From Pontederia crassipes (lineage: Eukaryota; Streptophyta; Magnoliopsida; Commelinales; Pontederiaceae), in NCBI GenBank assembly GCA_030549335.1, contig CM060188.1:69284696-69348695 (forward strand): DNA of 64,000 bases, given 5' to 3'. The notes beneath the pieces are model-generated. The model did no database searches. It saw nothing but the letters and a program-made list of their open reading frames with translations, and was not told where the DNA came from. This document shows, piece after piece, positions 35,901 through 48,800 of this stretch. How positions within the stretch are numbered: position 1 is the first letter of the stretch; each line of letters begins with the position of its first letter. Made by a program: the position numbers and the translations under genes.

Positions 35901-37106
35901 AGTTTTATAACGTAAAAAGTTATAAAAATAATTATATCTATTATAAATGATAATAATGTATCATAAGTTTGTAAAATGTTGAAAATGATTAATATAATTA
36001 TTATTGATGATTTAAATTTCATTTATGATATCTTCAATGATCATCTAAATTATTAATGAAGAAAGATATCGAAAAAATAAAGAAAAGTATGGATAAATCC
36101 ACTTGACATGCGCTTCACACGGAATGCGTTTGACACCTACATTAAAACTAATGGCAGAGTCAGGAATATTTTGAATGGGTTCATATTCACATATATAGTT
36201 GAAAAGTTTGCCTCCTTCCTTCCATAAATTTTAAATTTATTACATATATATATATATATTAATTTTTGAATCCAAAATTAATTAAATTATTTATATTATG
36301 ACATTAAAACATAATAATAATTTGTAATATTATTTATAACACTACAATTAAAAAGAGATCATGGATACAATTTCTCTTGATTTATTAAAAAATAACTTTA
36401 ACACTTAACTAATAATTAGTAAGTGTAATATAAGATAGTACACATAAATATTTAATTATACTAATACGTTAACGAAAAAATATTGCATTATTATTTATGT
36501 ATATCAATTATATATAATAATTATAAATCAAATGAGCATAGATAATATCATAATTACCTAATTATACGGATTAAAGGTAATATATAAATAAAAATAATTA
36601 AAATTATTTATATAATATAAAATAGTAAGGCATAATGTTTAAAGAGAAAGAATGAGTTGATTGGATGAAAATAGAGGGAAAATATTATAATAAAATTATA
36701 AAATTTGGAAGACCATCTATAAAAAAAAGTGGTAAAAAATGATGTACTTGGACCAATTAATTAAGAAAAATAATTGATTAAAGACAATATATAAATAAAA
36801 AATCAAATATGAATATTAAATATAATGTCTAGAAGAGAAAGAATGAATTAATTGGATAAAAATAGAAGGTAACAATATTATAAGACAAATTTGTAAGATT
36901 ATGTGTAAATAATTATATATAATGATTATAAAAAACCTGTGTAAAAAGGTGGAGAAGAGATTCAAACCTAGTTCACATTGGACTGCATTAGTGCTACTAA
37001 CCAACAAGGCAATAACAAATATGTAAACAATTGGAGAACTAAATGTATTAATACACGATTCCAGTGCCTGCACATTATATTTGTCTAAAAAAAATATGCA
37101 TGACTT
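30552..37106. other. Repeat-rich AT-rich intergenic DNA without genes
   Basis: No gene is supported. At 31800-31935 and 32060-32170 two diverged copies share CCGCAACCAAACA and TGTTTG...ATATT motifs, likely one old MITE family. Near 31570, TGTAACACCCC looks like an LTR start but no partner end was found. The stretch 33305-33430 is GC-richer with self-complementary GGAATTCGATTCCGG motifs. Short frames at 34600-35470 show no family resemblance. Confidence 0.4.
32838..32906. repeat. (TA)n microsatellite
   Basis: An almost pure TA dinucleotide run with a single C interruption. A second TA run starts at 32944. The segment after each run (TTAGGAACAAAGTGTAC, then AATTTTGCTATT) is repeated with a period of about 67 bp. 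Confidence 0.95.
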
Positions 37107-37109
37107 TTA

Positions 37110-37774
37110 GGGTGTGTTCATTGCATTGCCATTCAACATTACTTAGCAACGTAGATTGTCTTTAAGAAAAATTACCACTTGTTAAATTGTCAGCAATGTA
37201 CATTACCTTGTTTATTATGCATAAGTAATATATCTAGCAATCCATATTAGTTTTTTATAAGAAAATACAGATTTATGAGTTAATATATAGTTTTTACCGA
37301 TATACCCCTAATCAAAAGAATTATGTTTAGATATATAAATTATTTTTAACTTCGTAAACTTAAATAAAAAATATATATTCTCACCTATAAAATTAAAATT
37401 TAAAAAATAATTAATATATTTTAAAATATGATAATAATATAGTCATAATAATTATAGTATTTATTTGATTAATTTTAGACTTTATTTAATTATTATTATA
37501 ATTTATTCAATGTGTTTTAGAATTTATTTAAATAAAATTGGAAAGGACGAATGGGAAAAATAAAATTTAAAAGATTGTAATTCAGGTGATAATGTAGATT
37601 GTCTATCCTCTCATAGGCAATCTGCATTGCCACTTCATAGACAATGTGGATTGCCTGGGCAATGCAGATTGTTCATTACCTGTCATAGGTGAATAAGATA
37701 ATGTGGTCGGTCCAGATAATTTAATACAACATTACCTGATAATCTACAAAGATTGCTTCTAGAGAAACACCCCC
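37110..37774. mobile_element. Harbinger-like non-autonomous element
   Basis: The ends GGGTGTGTT and AACACCCCC are imperfect inverted copies. They are flanked by TTA on both sides (37107-37109 and 37775-37777), as in PIF/Harbinger insertions. The right third has alternating direct and inverted copies of AATGYRGATTG and GGCAATCTGCATTG. No transposase frame is present. Confidence 0.62.
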
Positions 37775-38359
37775 TTAAAGATTGAGTAGAACACTCATGA
37801 TTAAACTATTTTTAAATTTTTAAAATCAATACCTAGGTGAATTCAAAGCCCTAGAATTTTTCTTATGATAATAACCCCCAAAGTATTCTCCTCCTTCTCT
37901 TTTCCTAATAAAATCATTTCTTTTTTATGTTTCTTTACTTAATTTTATTTTCTTTTCAACTCTCACAGAATCATTTAGATAACGTTCAAAATTATACAAT
38001 TCTAATACTTGATCTATTCTCTATGGGACTATATTATATTTACGATTTTGGCTCTATAAATATACTTGCAGAAGATTTGTGAAGTATCACTTCAAGATTT
38101 TGGAGATATTTAAAGAAACATTTGAAACAAACATAAGTAGTATGATATGTCATCTACGAATGGATGAACAACTTGACAAGATGATCCAACATTTGGAGGA
38201 CATGTTAGAAAACATGTGCCCTAAACTAGCATGGAGAATGTGATTATCATCTAAATTTGGTGGAATTCAATTATAACAATAATTATTACGCTAATAAAAA
38301 AATGTCATCTTCCGAGTTTTTGTGTGGAAGATTATGTAGGTCCCCAAGATGCTAGATAC

Positions 38360-39345
38360 TTGGTCGACCCAAGGCCCAAGCAACTAAAGCTCTTGCTTTA
38401 AGCCTCCAACTATTTGAGCCCCCAATTATTTGAGACCTCATAATAATTAATTTATTATTTATTTATATTAATCATATTGAACATATAATTATAAATATCT
38501 AAAGTTGTGAATAATAAATTATAACAATCAACATATTTGATACATTTTTTAGACCTCATAATTGCTCCAATCAATGCATATCTCTTTTTTCTTGTTAAAT
38601 GATTTCTTAATTAATGAGAATCTTAATTGGCTTTCTCTTTATATGTTCATCTACTCAAATATTTTTTAATGCTCCTTAAACTTTGGCAAGAAATCCAAAA
38701 ATTAATTATTTAATATCTTGTCTTCATTTCATAAAATATCACAATCTTCGTAATATTTTTCCTAAGACATTTATGACCAAAATTTTGAAAGTATGTTAAC
38801 TTGTTTTTATTCACACTCCAACTTCTTTCTAAATAATTAAGATCAAGGGTGAAGATCTCCTCTAGAATCATATTGCTTTTTTTTCAAACTTTCCTAGCTC
38901 ATTTGAGCACATCCAAGTCATATCATTCCAACTCTCTTCTCTATTTATTTTCTATTTAGGGTTAATAAATATACATAATACATATTTTTGTGAATATATT
39001 ATCATATTTTTTAAAATGTTATCTAGATAATATTAATCTGATTATTCAAATTTTTTAAAAAGAATTGATTTTTTGTTAAATTTCAAAATGGGACTTTAGA
39101 GAAATTCTTTGTTATAAAATGTTCTCAAGAAAATTATTTCTTAGAATTTCTTATTTGATCAACAATCAATAAAGGTTACATGATTTAGCTACCTTATACT
39201 AAGAGAAGCGAGTTATAAAAAATTTATTAATAATTTTGCATCTAAAAAAGTTTTAAAAAATGAATATTAAATAAAACAATTATTATATAAAAGGCCTCAT
39301 GTATAATCTTCCTTTAGGCCTCTTGATGCCTTGAGTCGGCCCTGG
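38360..39345. mobile_element. hAT-like non-autonomous element, boundaries approximate
   Basis: The left end TTGGTCGACCCAAGGC resembles the inverted right end GCCTTGAGTCGGCCCTGG. Both ends are bordered inside by AAGCCTCCAA- and AGGCCTC-type motifs. The flanking octamers CTAGATAC and CCGGATAC match at six of eight positions, consistent with an aged 8-bp hAT target duplication. The interior is AT-rich and noncoding. Confidence 0.5.
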
Positions 39346-39842
39346 CCGGATACAGGTAGGAGAAAGAAGATTGTTTAAACATACAACAATGAAAGAAAAC
39401 TTTGAGAGAGTTAATTTGATCAAGAGAAGAATGTTAGTGACGTAAAGAAGGCAAAAGAGTTAAGTCGATAAAAGAGGAAGAGAACACATCTTTTAAGAAA
39501 GGAGATTTGGTATTTTTATGCTAAACCAAGGGCATGGTGCACTTTTGCAATAAAAGAAAAAATGAATTTGAGATACATCAGACCAAGTGTTGAAATAAGT
39601 TAGCTATGGTGTGTGTAGGTTAGCTTTCATCATCCTATTTAAAGATTTACAAGTTATTTGTGTTGTAGGGAAATTAGGTATATGATTCACTTATGTTCAA
39701 AATTCATTTTCTCTATAACTCGTTATGGTTTCATGCTAGAACGCACGTTTTGACGTTGAAATGCAACTTCGATGATTTCTCTACACCTATTTTATTCTAT
39801 TTATGAAACATCGACATTTGGTGTTCACGGGGCTGCATTACT

Positions 39843-41201
39843 CACTACAAGAAAAATGATATTTTTTTTACAGACAAAATCGTAGGAATATATCGAAAAT
39901 AGAGATTTTTGACAGATTTATCGACGGAATCGATCGGTCGAAAAAGGTGGCGTCGCAAACAGTTTCGGACGATTTGAAAAACACTCGTCGAAAGTTTAGA
40001 CGGGTGCGACCGTCAAAACTTTTGGCGGTTGCGACCGTCAAAATATTTCAACAGTTGTAATCATCAAAATGTTTCGACGGCCGTGACCGCCGATACGTTC
40101 CGGCGGTTGCTGACCATCGATACATTCCGACGGTTGCGACCGTCGTAAACAAATTTTAAAACATAAAAAAATTTGCCCGTCGCCAGCGGTCGAATCAAGC
40201 CGCCAATAGCCGATTGAGCCGCTTGGTGGCTGATCTGGCCGGATGTGGTCGGATTAGGATGCCTAGCAGCTGATCGAGCTGCCTGGCGACTTATCTGGTC
40301 GGTTACGGTCGGACCAGCCGCTTGGCGGCTCGGCGGCTCGATACGGTCGCTGGCAGCAGATCGGAGAGGGAGATCAAGAGAGAGGGAGATGTGGCCGGAG
40401 CCGGAGCCGGAGGAAGACGAAGCTCAAGAGAGAGAGGGTCGTTGGCAGGTCATTGTCCGGGCGGAAGTCGCCGCGCCGGTCACGGCAGGTGAGGGAGAGA
40501 GAGAGGATAGAGGGAGAAGGTAATATATAGCGGGAAAAAATAGCGGGAGAGGGGAAAAGAAAGAAAAAGTAGGGGAGAATTATTTTTTAATTAGCGACGG
40601 CCAAGGCCATCGGAACTTGCGACGGATCTTGGGCCGTCGAAAGTTTTGACGGTCCTAACTGTCGAAAATATTAATATATATATTATGACATATATGGTTA
40701 TAATATTTACTTTTTTTTCAATTATCGACGGTCCAGACCGTCGAAACTTTCGACGGTCTGAACTGTCGATAGTTATAATAATAAAATACTACTTATATTA
40801 TATATTATGATTTATAAAATTATAATATTTAATTATTTTTACGATTACCGATGATCCGGACAGTCGGAACTTACATCGGTCCGAACTGTCGGTAACTATA
40901 ATAATAAAATACTAACTATATTATATATTATGATATATAAGACTATAATATTTAATTATTTTTATGATTATCGATGGTTCGGACCGTCGGAACTTGCGAC
41001 GGAAAGGGAGTCATCGAAAATTCCGACATTCCAAACCGTCAGAAAATAAAATAATAGTGTAAGAAATTCCATAATATATTATTTTTTTATTTCCAACGGT
41101 CTTGACCGTCAGAAGTTTCGACAGATTTCTATTTGTCTCAAAATCCGTCGTAAATTGCAAAGAATTTCTATCCGTCAAAAAATTTTAATTTTCTTGTAGT
41201 G
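39843..41201. mobile_element. Non-autonomous CACTA element with palindromic subterminal repeats
   Basis: The element begins CACTACAAGAAAAATGAT and ends AATTTTCTTGTAGTG, the canonical inverted CACTA termini. The flanking trinucleotides are ACT and ATT, so the target duplication is imperfect. Both subterminal zones are crowded with TTTCGACGGTC and GACCGTCGAAA motifs, often paired as near palindromes. It lacks a transposase. The GC-rich centre (40180-40520) gives spurious frames. A 123-bp tandem repeat lies in its right half. Confidence 0.82.
40625..41000. repeat. 123-bp tandem repeat, about three copies
   Basis: TATAATAATAAAATACT occurs at 40774 and 40897, exactly 123 bp apart. Each is preceded by a CGACGGTC...GACCGTCG-type palindrome and followed by TATTATATATTATGA and AATATTTAATTATTTTTA. 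A more diverged third copy precedes them from about 40625. Each unit carries one GC-rich palindrome and one AT-rich spacer. Confidence 0.8.
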
Positions 41202-44200
41202 ATTGCCTTTAATGCCTATTTTCTTATATAGAGCCCCAACCCATGAAGATTGGAGACATATTGGAGCGAGCAACCATAGGTAGGCATCCATATGTAATTG
41301 GGAGGTGGTACATAAGCCCTAAATTCCTCTTTCCCATCTCATTTTTCTCTCTTTTGAACTAGTCACCAAATTCCTAAAGTCCTAAATGCTCTTTCTTGTA
41401 CTGGGACTCTAGGAGCACATCTAGGAGGAACATAAGAGCAGGAGGAGGCAAGTTTGGAAGAGGAACTTCATTGGAAGGAAGAAAAGAAAAGAAAACATAG
41501 AAACATTTAAGGTTAAAGTAAGTAAATAAGGTGGACTCATTAGTCCCATTTTAATTCAAATCAAGAATGAGAATCATGTTTTCTTTTATTATGGATTCAT
41601 TTATTATATTAAGGTTTATGTTGCTATAGTGATGCTAAATTATGGTGAAAAGTTAGATTTCTTATGTGATTGAATATTTATATTAAATGGAACTTGATTG
41701 TCTCAATTATTATATTCTTATGTAAAGTTAGAGTTCTTATGGTGAAAAGTTAGAGTTTCGTAATGTGATTGAATCTTAGGATTGATTCATGTTTAGCCTC
41801 AAAATAGTTGTAGAGTGCTTTGGAATTAGAATCGTAGATTTATTAAATGGATTGAATATATAGAAATGGGAGAAACTAGGTTAATAATGGAATGATGTCC
41901 ATTTGGTGAGTGCGATATGGTCAAGCCTATTGAGGATGCTATAGATGTAGCGCGTCTTAGGTGATAAGACCTTAGCTGGAGGTATGAACTGTGCGCTATT
42001 TTGAAATTAGGTTACGGTTCAATCATGGTCCCACCGACTATTACCATAGGCTGTAGTGAGCCACTAGGACTTTTGCACCTAATGCGACCTAGAGATAGAT
42101 TTTTGGGCCTTGTCGGATCGTGCTGAGGCCAGTTAAACTAGTTTGATTGTGCCTCAAGCCATGACAAGCAATCGTGTCATGGTCTGATCTAATGCGATTT
42201 GGCCATGACTTGACTCTGGTAGTGTCGATCGAGCCGCTCTTTATTTTGTTTTGCGTATTGGATATATAATATTATAATAATTAATAATTACTAAATTAGA
42301 AAAAATAAAACTTTTCAAATTATAGAAATAAAAATGTCCCATTTTTATCCTAAGATTTGGACTAAGAAAATATTATAATATATGATATTATGATTATTAT
42401 ATAAACTTTTTTATATATAATATAGTTATAATATATGACTAAATATTTAAATATATAATAACTATAAAAAATGTAAAAAAATTGTGCTACATCATATTAG
42501 ACTCATGCCCATTACGCCCAGGTCGATATCCTACTCGAGATGGGCCTGGGCCAAGCTGGACCGGCATTGCAAAATTTTGTGTCGGTACCATGTCGGGCTG
42601 GATGGCCCACATATTAGTCCACTTCTAATACAACAGAAAGGTAATTTTGAACTTTTTTGCTCACAATAATATAATTGTGATACATGATGTCATGTTCTTG
42701 TTGATATTGCTTTATTGATCATATTATACTTGGATGATATGCTATTATGCTATTGTTGTGAACATACCTAAATTCCGAAATAAAAGAATTATTGTATTGA
42801 ATTGGAACGTACCTATTATGTTTAATGTTTGTCAAACATTAAATTTGAAAGATAAAAGATAAGGTCAATCGAATCATAAAGTGCCTAGAATATATTGATC
42901 TCACTATTTATCGAGCATTAAAATATTTATCGCAATGATTGTTAGTAGCCATTTGTTGATATTGACATTGGACATTAGAAAGAGATAACACAATTAACTT
43001 TAATAATCATCACATTGGATATTATTTATTGATGTTTATTTTTGTCCATAATTGCTATATTATGAAAGGCATCAATTGTTTTCATTTTATTGATTATGAT
43101 CTTACATACATCTAAGCTTTATTTGGTTGAACTAAACACGCCACAAAAAAAAAAAAGTTGAACCAAAATAAAGTTCTAGTCAAACATGATCAAAACTTGG
43201 AGAACCAAGCTCCTTCTTATAGCAAGAACTTACTCTAGAACCATATCCCTTTTTTTATTTTTTTTACATATAGGTGTGAAAGAAGGGTATGCATATATAA
43301 ATACATATATATAATATTAATTAGTTTAATAATATATATAATTACCTATTTATTAATATATTGGTATAAAATTATTATAAATAAATTTATTTATATATAA
43401 TAATAAATTAATATTTTATTAATTATTTATAACATGTTATAGTATAATATTTATTTTTTTAAAAAAAATCATTATTAACTAAACGAAATAATGTAAACTA
43501 ATGTAAACTATTCATTATTAATTTAAATGGAAAAATTATATATAATATTATTTATATTATACGAAGATATTATTTACATGAATTATACATAATATAATTT
43601 ATAAAATTAGATAAATTATACATAAGTTCGGTAGTGCTTTTATCCGTATGTTCGGTAGTGCTTGATATATATTTCACCTTATTATTTTGTGAAATAATGT
43701 AAATTATTTGTTCATTCGTTCATTTTTTTTTCTTTTAGTTTATTTTATTTTGATCTAACCTCTGGATGCATCACTAATTTAGTGATCCCATGCAATTGCA
43801 CTAATACGCTAATTTGTGATGTTGGATGTCCTTGGCTTCCTATGCATAATTAAATCTTGAGCCATTTTCAAAAATAGTCCTCTAACTTTGCTCCTGCTGC
43901 CATTTTGGTCCTCTAGTTTTAGTTCATAACTATTTGATCCTTTAACTATATAACTGTTTCAAGATTAGTCCTCTTCACTTCTTATGATAGTCAGTAATCA
44001 AGTGTTTAATTCATGTGACAACATATACATCATGCACAATTAGAATCATATTTGTCCCGGAGATAGTAAACACCTGCTCCTAATAGTAAATAAATAATAA
44101 CTTTTTCTTTAAAAAATATTAAATAAAAAATGAACTAAGACAATGTAACATCTCAGTCATTATAAAAGCATTTGCCTCTTTTTTATATCACTGAAAAAAG

Positions 44201-44780
44201 CAATAACATTATGACAATCTCATTGCCCATGTATATGTAAATCCATCTAATATATGTCAAAGCCCATATATATGTTGATTAAAGAAAAGCCTACGATGTC
44301 GTTTTCTTTTAGTTTTTTTTTAATTATTTTTATGCCAAGGTGGGTTTTTTTTATATATATGTCAAACCCAATATATATGGACATGTCCAACGATTTAGGG
44401 GTGAAAATAATTTTTCGATTCGATTTTTTAAATTTAAAAAACCAATCTAAAATTATTTTAAAAATAAAACTCCCATCGAGTTTTTTGTGACCCTAATTTC
44501 ATATAATTATATTTTAAATATAATAAATTAAAATTAACATAAAAATAATTTTATATTAAATATAAAATATATTGGTAATATTTTAAAGTGACCAAATTAA
44601 AGTTTGATAATGCGATAGAAAAGTATAAAATTTTTAAAAAAATTTAAATATTATTATAAATAAAAATGGGCTCAACGTCATTACGTTTTTTCTCCACTGG
44701 GATCTTAATTTTAAAAGATGAATTTTAATTTATTAAAAATCATCATAAATTATAATCGAATTTTTTATTTCTTCAGAATC
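41202..44780. other. AT-rich intergenic DNA
   Basis: No gene is recognised. Near 43890-43990 phrases such as TTGGTCCTCTAGTTTTAGTTC and TTTGATCCTTTAACTA resemble one arm of a Mutator-like MITE, but the other arm was not found. Long AT-only stretches occur at 43290-43630 and 44500-44660. Confidence 0.4.
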
Positions 44781-44829
44781 AAGTAAGTCACGAGGTGTGA
44801 CCACGTGACGCCCAAAAGCCAATAAGGAA

Positions 44830-45260
44830 GAAAAAAAACGATGCCCTACTCCAGTTAGCCCACCTCCAGCTGCCGCCGCGCATTGCCGCCGCCTGCCGCC
44901 GTGTTTTCAAGCCGTCTGCCCACTTCTGCCGCTCACCGTGAATCGCCGGTACTCCCCTACTCCTCCCTACCTTCCTCAATCTCTCTCTCTCTCTCGCTGT
45001 CGCCGGTCTTCCTGCTCGCGACCTCAGCGCGCAGGTGAGCAGGGAGGCCTGCGCTGTTGTCTCCCTGCTCCCGGCCTCAGCGCACAGGGAGCGGCGGAGG
45101 TCTCTCCCTGCACACGCAGGGCAGCAGGGAGGCCTGCGATGCTCCTTGCCCGCGAGCAGGGTGACCACCGCTGAGGTCTCCCTGCTCGCGCAGGGCTCGG
45201 AACGCGAGTAGGGAAGCCTGCACAGAGGTCTCCTTGCTGGCTTAGGGATCCCTAGCCTCG
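44830..45260. other. GC-rich block upstream of TAD3 with short imperfect repeats
   Basis: An abrupt GC-rich island holds repeated GGTCTCCCTGCTC, GCAGGGAGGCCTGCG and CGCGCAGG-type modules in both orientations, about 580 bp before the TAD3 start. It may be a promoter/CpG island or leader of TAD3, or an inserted element. Long frames on both strands lack recognisable domains and follow from composition. Confidence 0.5.
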
Positions 45261-45368
45261 TGAAGAGTTTGGTCTCTCTGAAAGATGTTTTTGACTTTTA
45301 GGAATAGGATTATATACAATTATGATTAATTGTTTAAGCTTGTTTAAGACTTTAAGTTAAGATTATAC

Positions 45369-45535
45369 CTTCACAAATGTGCATGTTTAATTATGTTTTG
45401 ACATGTTTAATTTCGTAATTTGGAATTTGGACGTTGGTCCTTTGACATGTTTAATTGCATTGTCCTTCACAAATGTGCATGTTTAATTTGGCAATTTGGA
45501 ATTTGGATATTGGTCCTTTGACATGTTGCTTTCAG
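45369..45535. repeat. 106-bp direct tandem duplication upstream of TAD3
   Basis: CTTCACAAATGTGCATGTTT occurs at 45369 and 45475. Each copy is followed by AATTTGGAATTTGGA and TTGGTCCTTTGACATGTT. High similarity suggests a fairly recent duplication. Confidence 0.85.
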
Positions 45536-45838
45536 AATATTTGATAACTTGATGAAAGTTTCTTCTTATTATAAAGAAATTACAATATTATATTTAGGGT
45601 CGAGCTAATTAATATATAATAAGTAATATGGTAGAATCGGCCGAGTAGTATTACGATTCGTGTTCACGATTTACATTTTTTGTCTTACTCTGTGTCATAT
45701 CTGTCTTACGTGTTTGACAACATTGGTGTTTGGGAAGGTTCGAGCGGCAACAGGCACAATTGTGCGAGAGAAGAATCGGAAGACTGCGTCTCGACGTGTG
45801 GTTCGCCGGAGACGAGAGGAGGACCAAGGAGAACAACG

Positions 45839-48800
45839 ATGAAGTGGGAGATAGTTCACCTTCCCGCCACTCCATACAATCCTCACGAAGTCCCCACTGG
45901 TATGTTGTTCTTCCCTGGATAGCCTTCATTCTTTGGGAAGATGGATTGATCATGCGTGCAATGATTCAAAGTTTTCATCTTTCTTCGTTATCTTTGTTTT
46001 TTTTTTCCTTTGCAGTTGATGTTTTGGCTGCTGTAATTGAGCCAAAGATTGGTAATAGTCTTGTGAGGTCTGGAAACTGAAGCCTTTCTTTTGCATAAAT
46101 GGATGTTTGTTTTCTTCGAATATTAGTTTGCCTTTTTTTTCAATCTGATCAACTTGTTTTCTGGCATTGTCAGGAAGTTGAATCAAACTTGCCTCCTTGA
46201 GAATCTTCGCCACGTGAAACGAATTCGCAAAAGAACAGTGGAGGGTTTGTTATTCTTTCCCTTTCTCCTTGTTGCATTCTTTTTCTGTTGGCAATATATG
46301 GATTGGTGTATTTTAAGTGGTTCAAATAGTTACTACACTGATGCAAGAATTATTCTTTTAGTTGTCATTTTTCCGGAAGGATTTTGGCAAAAAGATATGA
46401 TGTTTTGAGAATTTGGTAGTGCAGCATTTTTATGATGTGATTTGCGCACTTAATTAAATTGCCCATGCATTCCAGCTATGGGGGCTCACCATCTGTTGGG
46501 TGGAAATTCGACCTCACAACAAGAGGTATTAACGCTTGGTCTGCTTTGCAGGCAAAATTGAGCTCTCAGTCGTCTTATGTCTTTCAGATGACTATGAAGG
46601 TCATGCGGATGGAATTAAGGGTGTTCATCAGATTATCAATGAATACCAGTTATGTCCTTTCAGAGCAAAAGTTAGTTGACCTTCCTTTGTCTCCCTTTGG
46701 GTGGTTAGTTGTAACATTAAGCTTAAGATTCGTCGATTGATTTCTGATATTATTTTAGATTAGTTATTCAACTTGGAAAACAATTGCAGGTTGCCAAGTA
46801 TGCTGCTATAACAAAAGAAGAATGGGAAGAACAGTGCAAGCTTTGGCCAACATCATTTCATCCACCTAATGAGTTTGTTAACCACTCTTTATGAATCTTA
46901 TTGATGTAAATGATTGGATCATTTCATTTCACATTTATGTAGCTTATGATATGTTCTCTTATCATAAATTTTTCTTCTTCGTAGTACTCTAGTTTTAAAT
47001 GTACTGGACATAAGACTGATGTATCCTGAAGCTAGTGTATGTTCTGGAGTTTAATATGTTCATGAAAATTATAACCACACATTGATATACCATACCAATT
47101 AAAATTTCTCATAAATGCCCATAAAATGCCAAAGCCTGCAACTTTGACATTGTCTTGCTCTTGATAGTTTCATTTCATTTAGAGGATGTGTCAATTTGAA
47201 AAGAAGCAATTGCTCATGATTTGAAGTCATAGTAACAATGTCTCAACTCAAGACCATAAGTTGGACAATTGAGATCTCTCAAATGGAAAAAAATGGACCA
47301 GTTAGTTTGTCCAGTTATCAAATTGTCACTGCATGTTTTGTCTATTTTTTTTAGTTAACTAGTGTCAATCCATGAATATTCACCATTTAACACTATATTG
47401 TTTTGTATTCTTTTTGGAGATATTCATTAACTTATACTTAACTTTATCCATACCCATCTTGATGTAGTATTCATGCATCTCTACTCTCACAAAAGAGATA
47501 TATTTATGCTATGACAATAAGATTTAATCCAGCTGTTATTAAAAATATAATCAGCGCCACATGAACCTTCAATGACAATGAAATGTTGATGAATGGAAGT
47601 ATTAAACATGATTGCAAGTGTTCGATCCTGTGTAGAAGTGAACTGACTATTTTTCTTCTCTTTTTTGCCTTTGAATTGTGTTGCAGATGCTATGTTCTCT
47701 CTTACATGTCACTTAGATGAATAATTTTTCTCTTGTTTTTAATCATACACCATTTCTGATGTGTTCTTAATTATGATTATTATGTTCTTGTCAATGTAAC
47801 AGTTCAGACAACATTGCTCTTCTTAGTGAAGAGGATATAGAAGTAGCTACTGGATACATGAAGTCAGCAATCAAGTTGAGCCATCATAGTGGCAAGGTAT
47901 GTCATTTTATGATGAAGTTAAAAAGTTGGTGGTAACATGCATGGAATTTACCTGCTCTGACAAGTCAACAGATACAATACACAACTCTAAAAAGACAGAT
48001 GCAATACAAAAATGGGATGCATGAACGTCAATTCAAGTAAAATTCGTTATTTGTGTTGCCCATAGTTGGCCTCTTCTGTATTGTATGTTTATATGAATCG
48101 AGAACATCAAATATGAATATATTTTTTTTTCTGTTGCTCATAAATGTTGGATGATCTTTTTCATATTGTGTTACGAAAAGAGGGAGAGAGGGATCGCACG
48201 AAATATAGATGAACGCGAAGAGGAAAAACGGCGGCGGCTCTTTGTTATGGAATAACGATGATTACAAGGATGAGTCTCTGTTTAGACCCTTAGGGAGTTT
48301 ATATAGGCACTCCCTTTGACAGATGATAGGAATTACATACGGACTGGGACTCTAAATAAATTCCCTGAAATTAGGTCACTTATCTCGTGATAAGAAAATA
48401 AATCAAATCCGAATCACATACAGAATATTCCTAAAAATTTTCGCTCAGGGGGCTCCGCCCCCTTGACCCCCCACAGGCTCGCTGATCGGGCAGCGAGACC
48501 CCCGTAGGGGAATTCTGCTGAAGCGCCTGACTATGTAGGGGGACCAACTAAATTCAGATTCAAGGCATTATTAACATATTGAATGCTTTATTAGTTTTCT
48601 AGTTTATATTTTGTGTTCCAGTGAGTCGAGTCATGCAAATATACGTGGGTTTTGATTGTCAAAAACTGAAGGTTCATGTAATCTTGTTCAATTTTTACTT
48701 TTTTGTCCTCAAGAAAAAACTCTATTATCTGCGCTAATTTTATTTATTTATTTATTGAGGGGATCTGTGCTCATTTTATAGGCTAGAGAACTTAACTGAA

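Noticed and set aside
40245..40523. 92-residue frame in the GC-rich centre of the second CACTA element
   Set aside because: Trp/Arg/Glu-rich low-complexity peptide with no domain; it lies within transposon DNA full of repeats.
44788..45174. Reading frames of 126 and 78 residues upstream of TAD3
   Set aside because: Both strands are open because of modular GC-rich repeats; no recognisable domain or splice-compatible continuation into TAD3.
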